DNA from: Chrysaora quinquecirrha
Taxonomy: Eukaryota; Cnidaria; Scyphozoa; Semaeostomeae; Pelagiidae
Direction of reading: 5' to 3'
Assembly (NCBI GenBank): GCA_014526335.1
Contig: JACTAT010000006.1
Location: 524,501-588,500, forward strand
DNA length: 64,000 nucleotides
A program made the position numbers and the translations under genes. The notes under the pieces were generated by a model. That model was given only the letters and a program-made list of their open reading frames with translations, was not told the DNA's origin and ran no database searches. Position 1 is the stretch's first letter. Each line of letters begins with the position of its first letter. Below are positions 14,001-24,832 of the stretch, in pieces.

Positions 14001-17000
14001 ACACTCTTCTGTCTCCAGATCTTGACGATTTCGCAGACTTTGCAGAGAAATTGTTTCCGAATCAACATCTCTTCAGTCTTCCATTTTTCAAGAATGTGCA
14101 TTTTTAGGGGGGGGGGGGTAGACTTATTACACGAGTCTCAGTTCCGTTCAAAAAATCAACAACAATAACAACAGCAATTCATTACATTGAGTAGCCAGTT
14201 TGGGCAGCTTTCTGACAACAACAACAACTAAAGATGGTATCTGTGATAATTGGGACTCGTGTAATAAGTCTAGGGGGTTACGAATTATACGCTTTCTGAA
14301 GGCTGAAGAGGTAAAATTCCCAAAGAAAGAATCATTATTTGTTCCATTTTTTCCATGTTTCAATACAATATCCATGAAATAACAGTCTCCACGATGATCA
14401 TCTACTCAAACCATAACCCTACGATCTGTTTAGCCTGGAATCAGGCACTTAGGTAACCGTTTATCATACCTGATCATACCATATCGTCTCGTTGTTATGG
14501 TATATGTCTAAGAGTAAATGTAAGACAGGTATTCTGTTGTGAAACTCGGTTAAGAGCTTTGGTTGAGAGCATTGCCTTTCTCCTTTGTAAAATTTTTCAG
14601 AAACTAACCATCACAGCATCAAGTTTTTATTGATCACAGCGATAGGTTTAAAGTATATTCACTGACCTCGAATTCTTTGGCTAGTTGTTCAAGCTTTGTC
14701 AATTCTTCGTCTGTATGCAAAGGTTTAACTGATTCCAAGTACTAATAGTAACAAAAAATCGAAGATTACTGGAGAAATACTGAAAATATTTATGTTCTTC
14801 TTGTCTGTATTTTGATCCAGTGTTGATCCTGGACATACGAGGGTAACCAGGCCTCTCACAACAAAATTTAGGGCGAGTGGGCGAGTTTACCTTCAGTGTG
14901 GGGCTTTTTCTTTGCCACTTACTAATGCAAATTGCTTTCAAGGTGTCCTATGACGTTAAGACCCCTTTAACATGGGATCGGATCCAAGTGGCTCCGTTTC
15001 CAAAAAGGTCACGATGGGCTTTTCGTTTCATTCCTTGAGTCTCTGGTATATCGGTATGATTTGGCTTTAATCTAAGACCTAACAACCTTAGCTTAAAGGA
15101 AATGGACAAGTCTAAAAGTGGCTTAAGCCACCCAACAATAAAAATTTAATAAGGGAAGGTGAAGTTGAAAGTGAAATGGTGTTTTAGCGCCAGTTACTAG
15201 GATCTAAATAGTAGTTAACTAATCGAGACCTTGACCCTGGTTGTGACGCTACCGTGGCTGGGCTCAAATCCTGACCACACTGGGTTTCTGACACCATGAG
15301 TCAGCTGGGTTACATCATGATGCCACAGCACCTTTAGAGAAGAATAGCTAAATTGCCTTTTGTGTAGGAACTCAAAAGAGCTGCTTTGTCTTCACCCAAC
15401 TGGCCTTCTCTTATGCTTGTTTATTGCCTTTAAGCTTAAGAATATGTTAAAAACAAAGATACATACTGCTTGGAGTGTCTTTTTCAAGTCAGGAACAGGC
15501 AATGTTGGCATCGATTTCTGAAAACTGTATAACGATGGGCTTCGTCCAGAAAGAAGTCTGACAAGCACCTGTGTGTGAAAATTTGCTTCAAATTTACTAT
15601 ATATTCTGCCACCAATGTTTCATTCATCATCATCATCTATACATAAACATATTTAATGGTTAACCATCACGGTGTCCCTCACTAATCTTTGCCACACACA
15701 TCTGTCCTCAGTAAGTCCCTCAAATGCTGTAATTGTTTCATCAGGTGTTTTATTGTTTAGATTTTGCTGTATGTCTACCAATGCAAGATCTTTGTCTATT
15801 ATCATTATCCAAGTCAAGCATGGTCTGCCTCTCTTCCTTTACACTGGTTGCAGTGATTCGTATAAAGCTAGCATAACTGGCATTTCGATTAATTTGAATG
15901 AAATACTAGGCACCAACAAAATCAAAACAGAATGAACACATTTATAATGAAATTTGTAATAAGAAGTCCACATACCACCCAAAGTTTTGTCTTTAATGAG
16001 AAAGGCCTGCAAGATAAATCTATTGTTAAAAACGAGATTTCAAACCTAACTTATTCAAACAGATTACAAGAGGTCACTGGATGGGCAAAAGGGCATGACC
16101 ATAGAAAACTTAAGTAAGGTGTCAATCCCAGGGGGAGGGGGCACTGGATTTAATTTTGCAAGGGACATGCCGCCCAAGCATAAAAATGCCCCTTACAAAA
16201 ACGTATCTCTGCTATACCAAATGATAATCTCAAAGTAAACATACCCCCTGCTTTCATACAGTAAACCCCAATAAGTCAATAGCTTTCTGAGAGACAGCTG
16301 TAGAAAATATCCCATGAAAAACCAGATTGCTGTAACCATTGTGAAGATGCAAACGCCAATCACTGTGCTGCGTTCAAAACGATGGCCCCTAAAATGCAAG
16401 AAAGAAATTATTAACAATCATACACAACATAATCATTATTGAGAGCCTTGTTCTACAGGTGGCATAGCTGATCAGTGTAAATGGGTTTGTGTCTTGTCAG
16501 GACTACTTTCAGCAAAACTAATCAGCTGTCCACCCTTTGAGGTTGGTAAATTGAGTACCAAGGTATTTGTTCTAGAATACAAGTCTGGGTGCACTAGCTG
16601 AAGGTCAACATAAGTTGCATAGCTGCCAGAATCCCCAACCCAAGCTGCCAGAGCTCCCAGCTGCCAGAACCCCCTAGCACCTCTAGAGGGTGTGACAGGG
16701 GGGTACTTGATCCTGAAATTTAGAGGAATGCACCCCTGAGTTTTTATGAACCAAACCACCTTTCAGGCATTGTTTTACACATTAAGCCACCCAGTTTTAT
16801 GATTTTAGTTTGCATTTCTGTGCCAAATATAATGGAAATTTGACTCTATACTCACTTGTAAAGTATTTTTAGCATGAGATACACCTAGTTGTAGGGAATT
16901 TTTGAAGAAGAACACACCCATATGGGGACACATACCAGCCCTCCGGTTTTCACCTCCCTCCCCGGGTTGCACCACCAGTCCTCCACCAAAATTCTGGCTA

Positions 17001-17517
17001 CACCAACCTATATACCCTTTAGGTAAATGCACAAACACGACCCTGCACTGACCTGACATGTGGGGAGACGTTTGGCAAAGACAAGAAGGGAAGACAATTG
17101 ACTGGTGGGTGTGATCAATTGACATGAATGAATTTGGGGGGGCGGGCCCAAGGCGGAATTCGGGCGTGACTTGGGTCTGCATGATAAACAAATACAAGCC
17201 CACAATGCAAATGAAGAATAACAAATTCATAATTTATACCCTGGGAATCCTTTTTCCATTTTTTCCAACATGTCCACAGTTGCTTCGTGCTGGTGGTGCC
17301 TTGCTGTCAACACGGCTGCCAAAACGAACATCCATGTTGCTGGGGAAGCGGGGTAAACTCCTTTCAGGATATGATTCTTGGCATATTTGCATCGCCTCTT
17401 CACAGATCTGTAGGCAGAACGTGCCACTAATTTGACCACTTCTTTGTCGACATTTACAACGACGCCTTCGTCTGTGACAGCGAACTGAAAAGCAACTGCA
17501 AGTCTTGCCTCCGCCAT
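2019..17517 (-). CDS. CPT1: Carnitine O-palmitoyltransferase 1 (CPT1-like), 22 coding exons, 3' end outside window
   Basis: CPT1 transfers long-chain acyl groups from CoA to carnitine at the outer mitochondrial membrane. Exons in order: 17240-17517, 16245-16388, 15976-16006, 15467-15568, 14667-14741, 13736-13798, 12801-12878, 12519-12626, 11987-12071, 11447-11561, 10866-10949, 10278-10353, 9997-10047, 9181-9288, 8479-8504, 8275-8340, 7222-7309, 6579-6666, 5644-5674, 3898-3943, 2530-2582, 2019-2100. All junctions are GT-AG and all phases agree, giving 626 residues without a stop. The N-terminus [12 protein letters not shown] matches the regulatory N-terminus of CPT1. Two membrane segments follow (about residues 54-74 in exon 1 and 100-122 in exon 2). 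Family blocks include [40 protein letters not shown] and [10 protein letters not shown]. The catalytic histidine (EHSWADAP) falls at residue 473, as in human CPT1A. Roughly 150 C-terminal residues are missing, presumably in exons left of position 1. The ATG chosen is the one that begins the CPT1 N-terminal motif. Confidence 0.95.
2196..2456. mobile_element. MITE family M1, degenerate copy (CPT1 intron)
   Basis: It begins near 'ggcccgtttaaacgatcaa' and ends with 'taatcgctttgccagggc', the inverted termini of a family with roughly ten copies here. Internally it has the family's 'gacaagcaatgtttt' and 'gtggccaaacgg'. Confidence 0.6.
3324..3744. mobile_element. Tc1/mariner-like MITE, TA target site
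   Basis: The termini CAGTAGTGTCCCGCATATAA and the inverted 'tgcgggacactactg' are flanked on each side by TA. No transposase is inside. The interior repeats 'ataagaaac' several times. It lies in the intron between CPT1 exons 20 and 21. Confidence 0.75.
4540..5275 (-). mobile_element. 5'-truncated non-LTR retrotransposon (LINE), reverse-transcriptase C-terminus
   Basis: The minus strand at 4817-5269 is an open frame of 150 codons that looks like the end of a CR1/L2/jockey-type reverse transcriptase [34 protein letters not shown], and [15 protein letters not shown] ~270-bp 3' UTR follows and ends in a short tandem tail (GTTCA on the plus strand at 4542-4561). It sits in a CPT1 intron and is a dead 3' fragment. 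The exact clade is uncertain. Confidence 0.75.
5866..6456. mobile_element. MITE family M1 copy carrying an inserted LINE 3' end
   Basis: It runs from GGCCCTGGCCAAACGATCAA to the inverse at 6440-6453. About 5895-6008 is a LINE-tail fragment ('gcttctcttgggtcgtgtag' followed by a GAATT repeat), so the M1 copy was there first. A further partial M1 end is at about 6465-6530. Confidence 0.7.
6931..7183. mobile_element. MITE family M2 (TA target; hairpin of AAGCAAC motifs)
   Basis: The ends 'tacactttttttcaataagc' and, inverted, 'gcttattttaaaaaaagagt' plus gta form a TIR. Longer copies are at 29284-29813, 49648-50163 and 58134-58518. Confidence 0.65.
7494..7789. repeat. AATC tetranucleotide microsatellite
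   Basis: It consists of imperfect runs of 'caat'/'aatc', including an internal ~110-bp duplication ('accatacaatcaatc' occurs near 7546 and 7634). Intronic in CPT1. Confidence 0.9.
7997..8260. mobile_element. TIR element next to the CPT1 exon 16 donor
   Basis: The termini 'taccgtatttccttgatgaa' and inverted 'attcgaggaaatacggta' bound about 264 bp with GC-rich 'ggcgctta' motifs near both ends. The right end is about 14 bp from the exon 16 splice donor at 8274. A related fragment lies near 32755-32850. Confidence 0.75.
8479..8504 (-). CDS. CPT1: CPT1 exon 15: 26-nt micro-exon carrying the catalytic histidine
   Basis: The exon reads IGFNTEHS plus two bases of the next Trp codon, which is completed by exon 16 (ADAPIMAQ). 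It is flanked by TTCTAG and GTACGA. Skipping it would remove the active-site histidine and shift the frame (26 nt), so it is essential for a functional enzyme. It is too short for simple ORF calling. Confidence 0.92.
8633..9128. repeat. AAGTC/AAAGT pentanucleotide satellite
   Basis: A compound array of AAGTC, AAAGT and AAGCC units, with a duplicated ~150-bp block ('cacaattagccaagtaaagg' occurs at 8820 and 8972). Intronic in CPT1 between exons 14 and 15. Confidence 0.9.
9395..9965. repeat. SINE family S2 copies in both orientations
   Basis: A minus-oriented tail fragment (9395-9475, 'tttcggctatgctgagcctt') is followed by a plus-oriented copy (about 9755-9965) with A-box region 'tatctcagtggaat' and B-box region 'ggtttgaatcc'. 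The copy ends about 30 bp from the donor of CPT1 exon 13 (9997-10047). Confidence 0.7.
11730..11942. mobile_element. MITE family M1 copy
   Basis: It carries the diagnostic 'cgtggccaaacggttaaac' and ends 'gtttgatcgttttgccagag'. It lies in the CPT1 intron between exons 9 and 10. Confidence 0.65.
14121..14270. mobile_element. 150-bp MITE, TA target
   Basis: It has perfect inverted ends GACTTATTACACGAGTC / GACTCGTGTAATAAGTC, flanked by TA on both sides. The interior is rich in 'aacaac'. The same terminal sequence recurs at 50486-50503. Confidence 0.8.
15130..15345 (-). repeat. tRNA-derived SINE family S3
   Basis: It closely resembles 50895-51100. On the minus strand it has a tRNA-like head with B-box-like 'caggatttgagccc' and a body with 'ctcgattagttaac' and 'aacaccatttcac'. 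The head is better preserved in the other copy. Confidence 0.65.
16485..16660 (+). repeat. SINE family S1, headless diverged copy
   Basis: It shares with 1370-1612 the order of 'cagctgtccaccctttgagg', 'tatttgttctagaata', 'aagtctgggtgca' and 'gcatagctgccagaa'. Confidence 0.65.
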
Positions 17518-17801
17518 TGTGGTTGTGTTTGTTTCTTCTCTTCTCTAGCAAACGGTTAAGACTTCAAAATGGTCTTTGTAGCTCAAAGATAAACTTGTTA
17601 TTGCTCTGTTAATTCTTCTTTTCAATTCCAAAGCTATTTTACGCCGATCCCATGAAAGATTTATAAAGCAAAGCTTCAGGGACAGCGCAAACTGGCTTAG
17701 GCCACCCTTCTTGTCAAAACCAGGGACTTTCTGGTCAAAATAATCTCCAGGGTGGCAAATGCTAACAAACCAAACAATACCTCGTATTCTAAATATGATT
17801 T

Positions 17802-18127
17802 ACCTTGACACCCGCGATGCGGGTGAGTTTTTACCTTGACACCCGCGATGCGGGTGAATATTAGTATCAGTTTAGCCTTGGAAAGACAAGATACCACTTG
17901 CCTTTGAACTGCCTTTTAACTTGCAGCCTTCTGAACTTTCGCCAGAGTCCGGGAGGTTGTGGGATGCCGCGAGGAGCTACCTCCCGGACTCTAGCGAAAG
18001 TTCAGAAGGCTGTGTTAAAAGGCAGCAAGTTAAAAGGCAGCTGAGTGGTATCTTGTCTTTCCAAGGCTAAACTGATATTAATATTCACCCGCATCGCGGG
18101 TGTCATAGAAACTCACCTGCATCGCGG
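17802..18127. repeat. Fold-back inverted repeat
   Basis: Arms of about 150 bp (17802-17956 and 17978-18127) are inverted copies around a ~21-bp spacer (centre 'tgtgggatgccgcgagg'). The outer ends carry the internal palindrome CACCCGCGATGCGGGTG, directly duplicated in the left arm. It could be a fold-back transposon or MITE. It lies 0.3-0.6 kb upstream of the CPT1 start codon. Confidence 0.8.
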
Positions 18128-18175
18128 TTAACACATAAGAGAACTGATAAAAGGGTATTAAACTGTGGACAAAAA

Positions 18176-18466
18176 AAACATCATCATCATCATCATCATC
18201 ATAGTTATCATCACCGTCAAAATTATCATTATCGCCATCATCAAGTATAACATTATAATGACGATTAGAATCATCCTCATCATCATCATCATCATTACCA
18301 TCTTCATAATCATCATCATCTTCATAATCATAATCATCATCAGATCATCATCATCATCATCATGCCATCAAAATCATAATAATAGTAATAATCATCATCA
18401 TCATCATCACAATCATCATTATCTTCATGTCATCAAAATCATCATCATCATCATCATTATAATATG
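18176..18466. repeat. CAT/ATC trinucleotide microsatellite
   Basis: Imperfect 'catcat' with 'aataat' interruptions. Long frames of Ile/Met on either strand here are products of the repeat, not genes. Confidence 0.95.
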
Positions 18467-18487
18467 AAAGCTGAAGGTCAAATAAAA

Positions 18488-19215
18488 CGCAGTGACTATT
18501 TGACCGGCAGCCGGTCAGGCCTAAGTAAAAACTAATTGACCGGCAGTCTATTTTACGCATGCGCAAGAAATTGCGGCCAAAACTCGAGAAGACTTGGCTT
18601 GGTTTTGTTTTCTAGAACCTTTTTGGTTGCCGACTTCTGGAAATTTTCGTTCTCTGAAAATGGCCTAGCTGGACGGCACTTAGAAATTTATCACGCGAGA
18701 GCCTACGCAACAGGTCCGTTGGATTTCTACTTTTTGTTCCCCGATTAAGATAGAACCAATCCAAATGTATTTTCCAAGACAAAACGATGATTTTAAGAAG
18801 CTATGAATTTTCTGAAACCTTTAGTTGCGGATTTCTGGAAATTTTCGATTCCTGAAAATGGCCTAGTCAGTCTACACACTTGCGTGGGCGCTCGCGTGCA
18901 AAATTTTTCCAAGTGTTGTCTGGCTAGGCCACTGCCCACCTATTCCCGTCTAGAAATTTCCTAATTAGAATCCAAAAAAGCTTAGGAATTTTCACTTCTT
19001 AATCACCAGAAGTCATCAAAGAAATTTCAGAAATAAACTTCATCAATCAAGTTGGATAAAGAAACTCAAGAGATCACAGCAAAGTCTCGCCATTCACAGA
19101 TTTTTTCCGGCACCAGCCACAAAATGTGTATCTACATTCGCGCATGCGTAATAAGACTGCCGGTCATTTAGTTTTCATTTAGGCTTGACCGGCTGCCGGT
19201 CAAATAGTCACTGCG
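18488..19215. mobile_element. 728-bp non-autonomous DNA transposon, long TIRs, 9-bp target duplication
   Basis: TIRs of about 75 bp start CGCAGTGACTATTTGACCGG and the inverse ends at 19215. Both sides are flanked by CAAATAAAA (18479-18487 and 19216-19224). Each TIR contains the sub-palindrome 'gaccggcagccggtc'. Inside, a segment with 'ctggaaattttcg' followed by 'tgaaaatggcctag' occurs twice (near 18637 and 18834). The 9-bp duplication and long TIRs suggest a Mutator-like relative; hAT (8 bp) is the alternative. No transposase. Confidence 0.88.
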
Positions 19216-19224
19216 CAAATAAAA

Positions 19225-21840
19225 GCCAAGTTTTATAAAACAAAACCTTGGGTGGGATAGTGAGCCAGTGAGTCACGAAGGTTAAGGGTATCTTTGACTG
19301 TGTTCCATCCACTTGAACTATAATTCAACGTTTCTATGCCCTGTCTGCATTCGAAAATCCTATTATTAACAGCCTAAATAAAAGTCAAACAGTTCGATGG
19401 TAAATGCTTCATGAAATTTTTTGCCACCAAATTTCCACAAATTTCCAGATCTACTGAGAATATTCCAAACGCTTTCGTGTCAACTTAAGACGCAAAATTA
19501 GCAGTATTACTGCTGTGTAAATTCGAAAATCTTATCTGTATCTCATCGCAGACTTAATTCTTTAAATGTCCTTCATGAACAATAAATATCTCACTCTATC
19601 GGAACGATTTTGATTTTGTGTGTTTGTGCTCTGAATTTTCAAAGAAACATTCAACTTGAAACCCGAAAAATTTATGGCCTCTTAGTAGTGTTTCATATGC
19701 ATTGAAACAGTTAAACACAAAGTTTATGGAAATAATGTGTCGATTTATGGAAATAATCAAAGCAAGAACTCTTCTTGAAAACGGTAAGAATATGAGTAAA
19801 ATTCCAAAATGAATTACAGTCTCCTAGTGTCCTTTGACGTCCTTTGACCCCTGTAAACTTGAAAACGTACTTACCAAAATCGCGAAACAACCCAAAACTG
19901 CCCAAAAGCAACCGAAACGAACTATAACTTGATGAAAAACACCCAAAACCACCCAGAAATGTCCAATTCACCTGGAATCATCTATTAAGTGGCAGAAAAT
20001 CCTTGAAAAATCACCAGAAACTCTCATGTTCTTTGAAATTTCATTCTTAACTCTTAAAATTCTTCTTTCGTCTTGGGACTTTTGTTGACATAAAAAGCTT
20101 TTCCATCGCTAGAGTGGGAAAAGCCTTTTTTGTTCACAACAGTAATGTAGTATTGTATTTGAGCGTGAAGTTGAGAGATAAGACACAATCGCACGCTGGC
20201 AATAAATATACCGTTGGGAAAGGTATTTATTGTCTGGAAAGCGTGTTTCGTGTTTCATTTTGATATCTCAAAATATCTACTTGTAAGAAAGACTACATCA
20301 CAACTAAATCGTAGTAATGTAATCGTGAAGGCTCTGCTACGACCAAAATGTCACCATTTGTATTTATGGTTGTGCGATAATCGTACGAAAGAAATTCTCA
20401 CGTCTCACGATTGTGCGATAGTCGCACGAAAGTTAAGATTTTGTATGGAATCCAAGCTTTTAAAAGCCGCAAGTCATTGAATAACCCCTGAGAGTTGCAC
20501 ACAAAAGATTCAATGTACATGTAGTGAAAGGAACATAATAGATGGCCGCAATCAAAACCAAAACTTGTTGAAGTCGAAATAAAATCGAAATTTTAACCAT
20601 CGTTCGCTTCTCAAAAGATTTAGAAAAATAGCGCATGCACTACCTGGGCAGAAAGGGCTTCGATCAAAAAAAGAATCGCATTTCCAGGTGCCCCAGGACT
20701 GGAGCCTTTCGTGCGCAATTGAACAATGGGACACAACAATGGGGCAACTCATTTGCATATTAAGGAGTTTAGTAATAGAGAAATTTAACAATAACACAAC
20801 ATAAAAGGTTGCTATGTTTCTTTTCAAATCTGATCCAATTCTTTTCTTGTTTCCAATGAAAAAGAACAAGAACATCAAGGTTCTCTTTCATCTGATTGAA
20901 GCACAGCACAGTTGAGTAAAGAAAAGTCCAAAGTTCAAACACGATTGTGCTCTCCTTCGCAGTTCCGCAGAATGAAAACAGTACACCCTAATGGCCCAGG
21001 CCGGGGGGTACTTTATTGTTCAAATGACTAGACGTGCTGCCCAGTTTTTCTAAACCCACCCATATCTACCGATAGATTTTGTTCCTCGTGGGACCCATGT
21101 ATAGAAAAACAACGAAATTTTTTACCCATTTATTCCAATATCCCAAATGTTTTAATGTTTTAACCGAATTCAACGCTTGAGGCAGCTCTTAATGCGGCGA
21201 AAAGGCATTTGCGCTGAAAACTAAAACGCACTTTTTATCAGGATTTTCAAAGCAATGCATGTCTAAAATTCTTTATATACTAGCCCTTGCCCGGAAGCGC
21301 GCTGCGCGCGCTTCCGCGCGGGCTTTTTCGCTCCGCGGTTCACTTGGAACTTCCGCCTTCCAATGAATCATTTATAAAGAAGCCATTCTACATATTTTGT
21401 TTCATTTGAATATTTAGCATGTTAATAACTTTCAAATGAAATGGAAATAATTTGCAGAGAAAAGCCTGGATTGTTGAATTCAGACAAAAAAACCACTCGT
21501 AATGTGGATGTGGACGATGATCAGTTATGTTGAGAAATATCTTCAATAGTAATGCGGAGGGATTCTCGCTGTAATGTTAAGGATGTTCAGTAAATAGAAT
21601 AGGCAGCCACGAGAGCTCTTCTTGACCATCCGGTCCAGTACCGTCGAGAAGGGGGTCCAGCGGGGTCAGAGGTCCGGTGCCCGGGCTGTGAGGGGGCCCG
21701 CAAAAATTGAATATTCTCTTAATACTTCACGCTAAAACCTCCTGAAGGCCCTGTACGATTACATAACCCCAGGGCCCGCTCTGCCTCTCGACGGCCCTGA
21801 TCCGGTCCCTCCGCATTACTCCGCACCCTCCACATTCCGA
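19225..21840. other. No gene recognised
   Basis: AT-rich sequence with short frames only. Minor structure includes two near copies of a motif 'gtgcgata-tcg-acgaaag' near 20375-20430 and a GC-rich palindromic patch near 21285-21335 ('gaagcgcgctgcgcgcgctt'). Confidence 0.5.
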
Positions 21841-21879
21841 TTCCCTAAAGGCTCAATGTTACTATTGATAGCCCTTCAT

Positions 21880-23575
21880 ATGACTCTGCATGAACAACAT
21901 TACTCATAGATACCCCTGCCTCCACACTGCTCCGCATGATCCACCACATTACTGCAAGATAGCTCTCCACATTACTGAACATCCCTCCTGAACAATGCTC
22001 CAAGATAGCCCTTCACGTCACTGATGATCCCTGATGATAGCCTACCACATTTCTTCAAGATATCCCTCCACATTACTCCGCACCCTCCACATTACTGATG
22101 ATAGCCTTCTACGTTTCTTCAAGATAGTTCTCCATATTACCCCGCATCTACTACATCTATTACATTATAGCCCTCGACATTAGTGAACATCCTGCACATT
22201 ACTGCAAGATAGCCCTCCACATTACTCCGCATCCTCCACATTACCGCAACATAGCCCACCACGTTACTGATGATAGCCTTCAAGATATTCCTCCTACGTT
22301 ACTTCAAGAAGACCCTCCACATTACATCGCCTCCACTACATTATCGCAAGAAAGCCCTCCACATTATTGTGCACCCTCCACATTAATTTAAGATAGCCCT
22401 CCACATTACTGAAAGATAGCCCCCCCCCCGCATTACTTCGGACCCCTCACATTACAAGACCGTCGGAAGGAATCTCGGATTGGGGGGGGGGGTGAACAAC
22501 TTAAAAAGTAGTAGATGGCGTAATGATTTTATGACGTCATACCATTGTTTTCAAAATTATTGGGGCAGCCCCCCGCTTCCGACGGCCCTGCATCGATGAA
22601 AATTAGGCCTCATCATTACCGAACATCCTCAAAATTACTGAAAAATAGCCCTCCGCATAACTACAAGATAGCCTTCTACATTACTGCTCACTCTCCACAT
22701 TTCTGAAAGACATTCCTCCGCAATCTCGGACACCCTTCACATTTCTCGTGATATCCCTCCACGCTACTGAAAATAGCCTTCCACGTTACTTCAAGATAGC
22801 CGTCCACATCACTGTGTACCCTTCACATTACCTGAAGATAGTCCTCCACATTACTTCGCACCCTTCACATTACTTGAAGATAGTCCTCTACATTACTTCA
22901 CACCCTTCATATTACTGAAGGATAGTCCTCCACATTACTGAAAACCCTCCTCATTACCGAACGAAGCCCTCCACATTACATCGCACTCTTTACATTACTG
23001 AAAGACATTCCCACATTATATCGCACCCTTTACATTACTGAAAGACAGTCCTCCAAATTACTTCGCATTCTTTAAACTTCTGAAAGACACCCCTCCACAT
23101 TATTGAACACGCTTCACATAACTGAAAGATAGCTCAACCCTCCATATTTCTCCGCATCCACCACATTACTGCAATATAGTCCTCAACATTACTGAACATC
23201 CTCCACATTACTGCACACCATCCCGATTACAGAACGATAGCCTTCCACATTACTGTGTACCCTTCACATAACTGAAAAATAGACCTCCACATTACTTCGC
23301 ACCCTTCACATTACTTGAAGATAGTCCTCTACATTACTTCACACCCTTCATATTACTGAAGGATAGTCCTCCACATTACTGAAAACCCTCCTCATTACCG
23401 AACGAAGCCCTCCACATTACATCGCACTCTTCACATTACTGAAAGACAGTCCTCCAGATTACTTCGCATCCTTTAAACTTCTGAAAGACACCCCTCCACA
23501 TTATTGAACACCCTTCATATTACTACCACATTAAAGATAACCCACAACATTACTGAACATCCTCCACATTACCCC
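21880..23575. repeat. Degenerate tandem array ('cctccacattact' units)
   Basis: Roughly 1.7 kb in which 'tccacattact' recurs every ~17-23 bp, alternating with spacers such as 'tcgcaccct' and 'gaaagatagc'. A ~42-bp higher-order unit is visible. A block at about 22795-23115 is repeated nearly exactly at about 23240-23520. No protein is encoded. Confidence 0.85.
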
Positions 23576-24112
23576 TGAGATGTAATGAATACATTTGAAA
23601 TGTTCTGATCAAAAACATCTTCGTTCATCCTTCGTTGGAATCGAGAATTTGAAATCTTGAAATCCTTTTGTGTTATCCTGAAATGGCCGTCATTACGAAT
23701 TAGTACAATGCAGAGCAGTTATAATTATGCAACGAATGGCATTACTGTAACTAATGACCTCATTATCTGTCTGAGAACATGTAATTAACGACCAAATCAT
23801 AGATCTAAGCATCCGCTCTTCCAGGTAACGACTTTTCTGGTAAAAATCGTCCATGTGACCCTATTGTTTATTGTGTTGAAAACAATAGCAAAAACAATGG
23901 AAGAAGGGTTGTTCCCCACTTTTCGGCGAGATTCTGGTAGCTAGGGTGAAAAAACCAAGCGATGGCACGCCTTCAACAGTTTGCCCTTGCTTCTGGGCTA
24001 AGTGCGCAGCCCAGGGACCCTCTAGAAAAGCGTACTCGCTCTGACAAAAAAGACAATAGACTTGCAAGCGCGTTTTAGTATAAGAGATAGTATACCGAAC
24101 AATGGAATAACC

Positions 24113-24625
24113 CCACCCCCGGGCAGGGGCGTCGCCAAAGGGGGGGTACAGGGGGGCGCGGTACCCCCCCAATGTTGCAAACGTCGGCACAAAGAAGGTT
24201 TTTTCGGCAAATGATGATATCGGTCTGGAGTTAAATTGAAGCATGATTAGAGTACTAAAACGAGAAATAATATCATTGAATATCTGCGTCGGTTTCAGTA
24301 TCTATCTTCGAAGCTTATACAGTACATACAGTATAAGGCTAAGTTCTGAATGAGTTAGCTTGTTCAAATGACATGTAAAATGTTTTGGAAAAGATCGATG
24401 AAATGAATAAATGAACCACAACATGCAAACAAAAAAGATAAAAGTTAGATTCTTGAAAAATAAAAGAGTTAGAGTCTTGCTTTTTTTTAAATGGAATTCA
24501 TGTTGATTATCGGAAAAAGCATAATGAAAAAATGGGCGTGGCTGCAAAAGCCACGCCTTTCTGTCGGCAAATTTTAACTCTGTGCCCCCCTAAAAATTTT
24601 TTGTTGCTCCGCCCCTGCCCCCGGG
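24113..24625. mobile_element. GC-ended TIR element, about 0.5 kb
   Basis: The ends CCCCCGGGCAGGGGCG and inverted 'cgcccctgcccccggg' bound AT-rich sequence. The minus strand carries no convincing protein. Target duplication not clear. Confidence 0.65.
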
Positions 24626-24695
24626 AGCCCAGGGGACATCTGCCTATTCTGAATGGGGTTCAAACTTTCCAAGTCCATACCTAGGGTGGAAGCAA

Positions 24696-24832
24696 ACCAA
24701 CTACAGCTAGCCAACCAACCAACTGACTTACAAACTAACTAACAAACCAACAAACTGACTAACAACTAACTTACTAACAACTAACACCTAACTAACTAAC
24801 TAACTAACTAAGCCAGCTATCTACCTAACGAA
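24696..24832. repeat. AACT tetranucleotide repeat
   Basis: Runs of 'ctaa'/'caaac' interrupted by near-variants. Confidence 0.85.

Noticed and set aside
17124..17435. Plus-strand 103-codon frame
   Set aside because: It is the antisense shadow of CPT1 exon 1.
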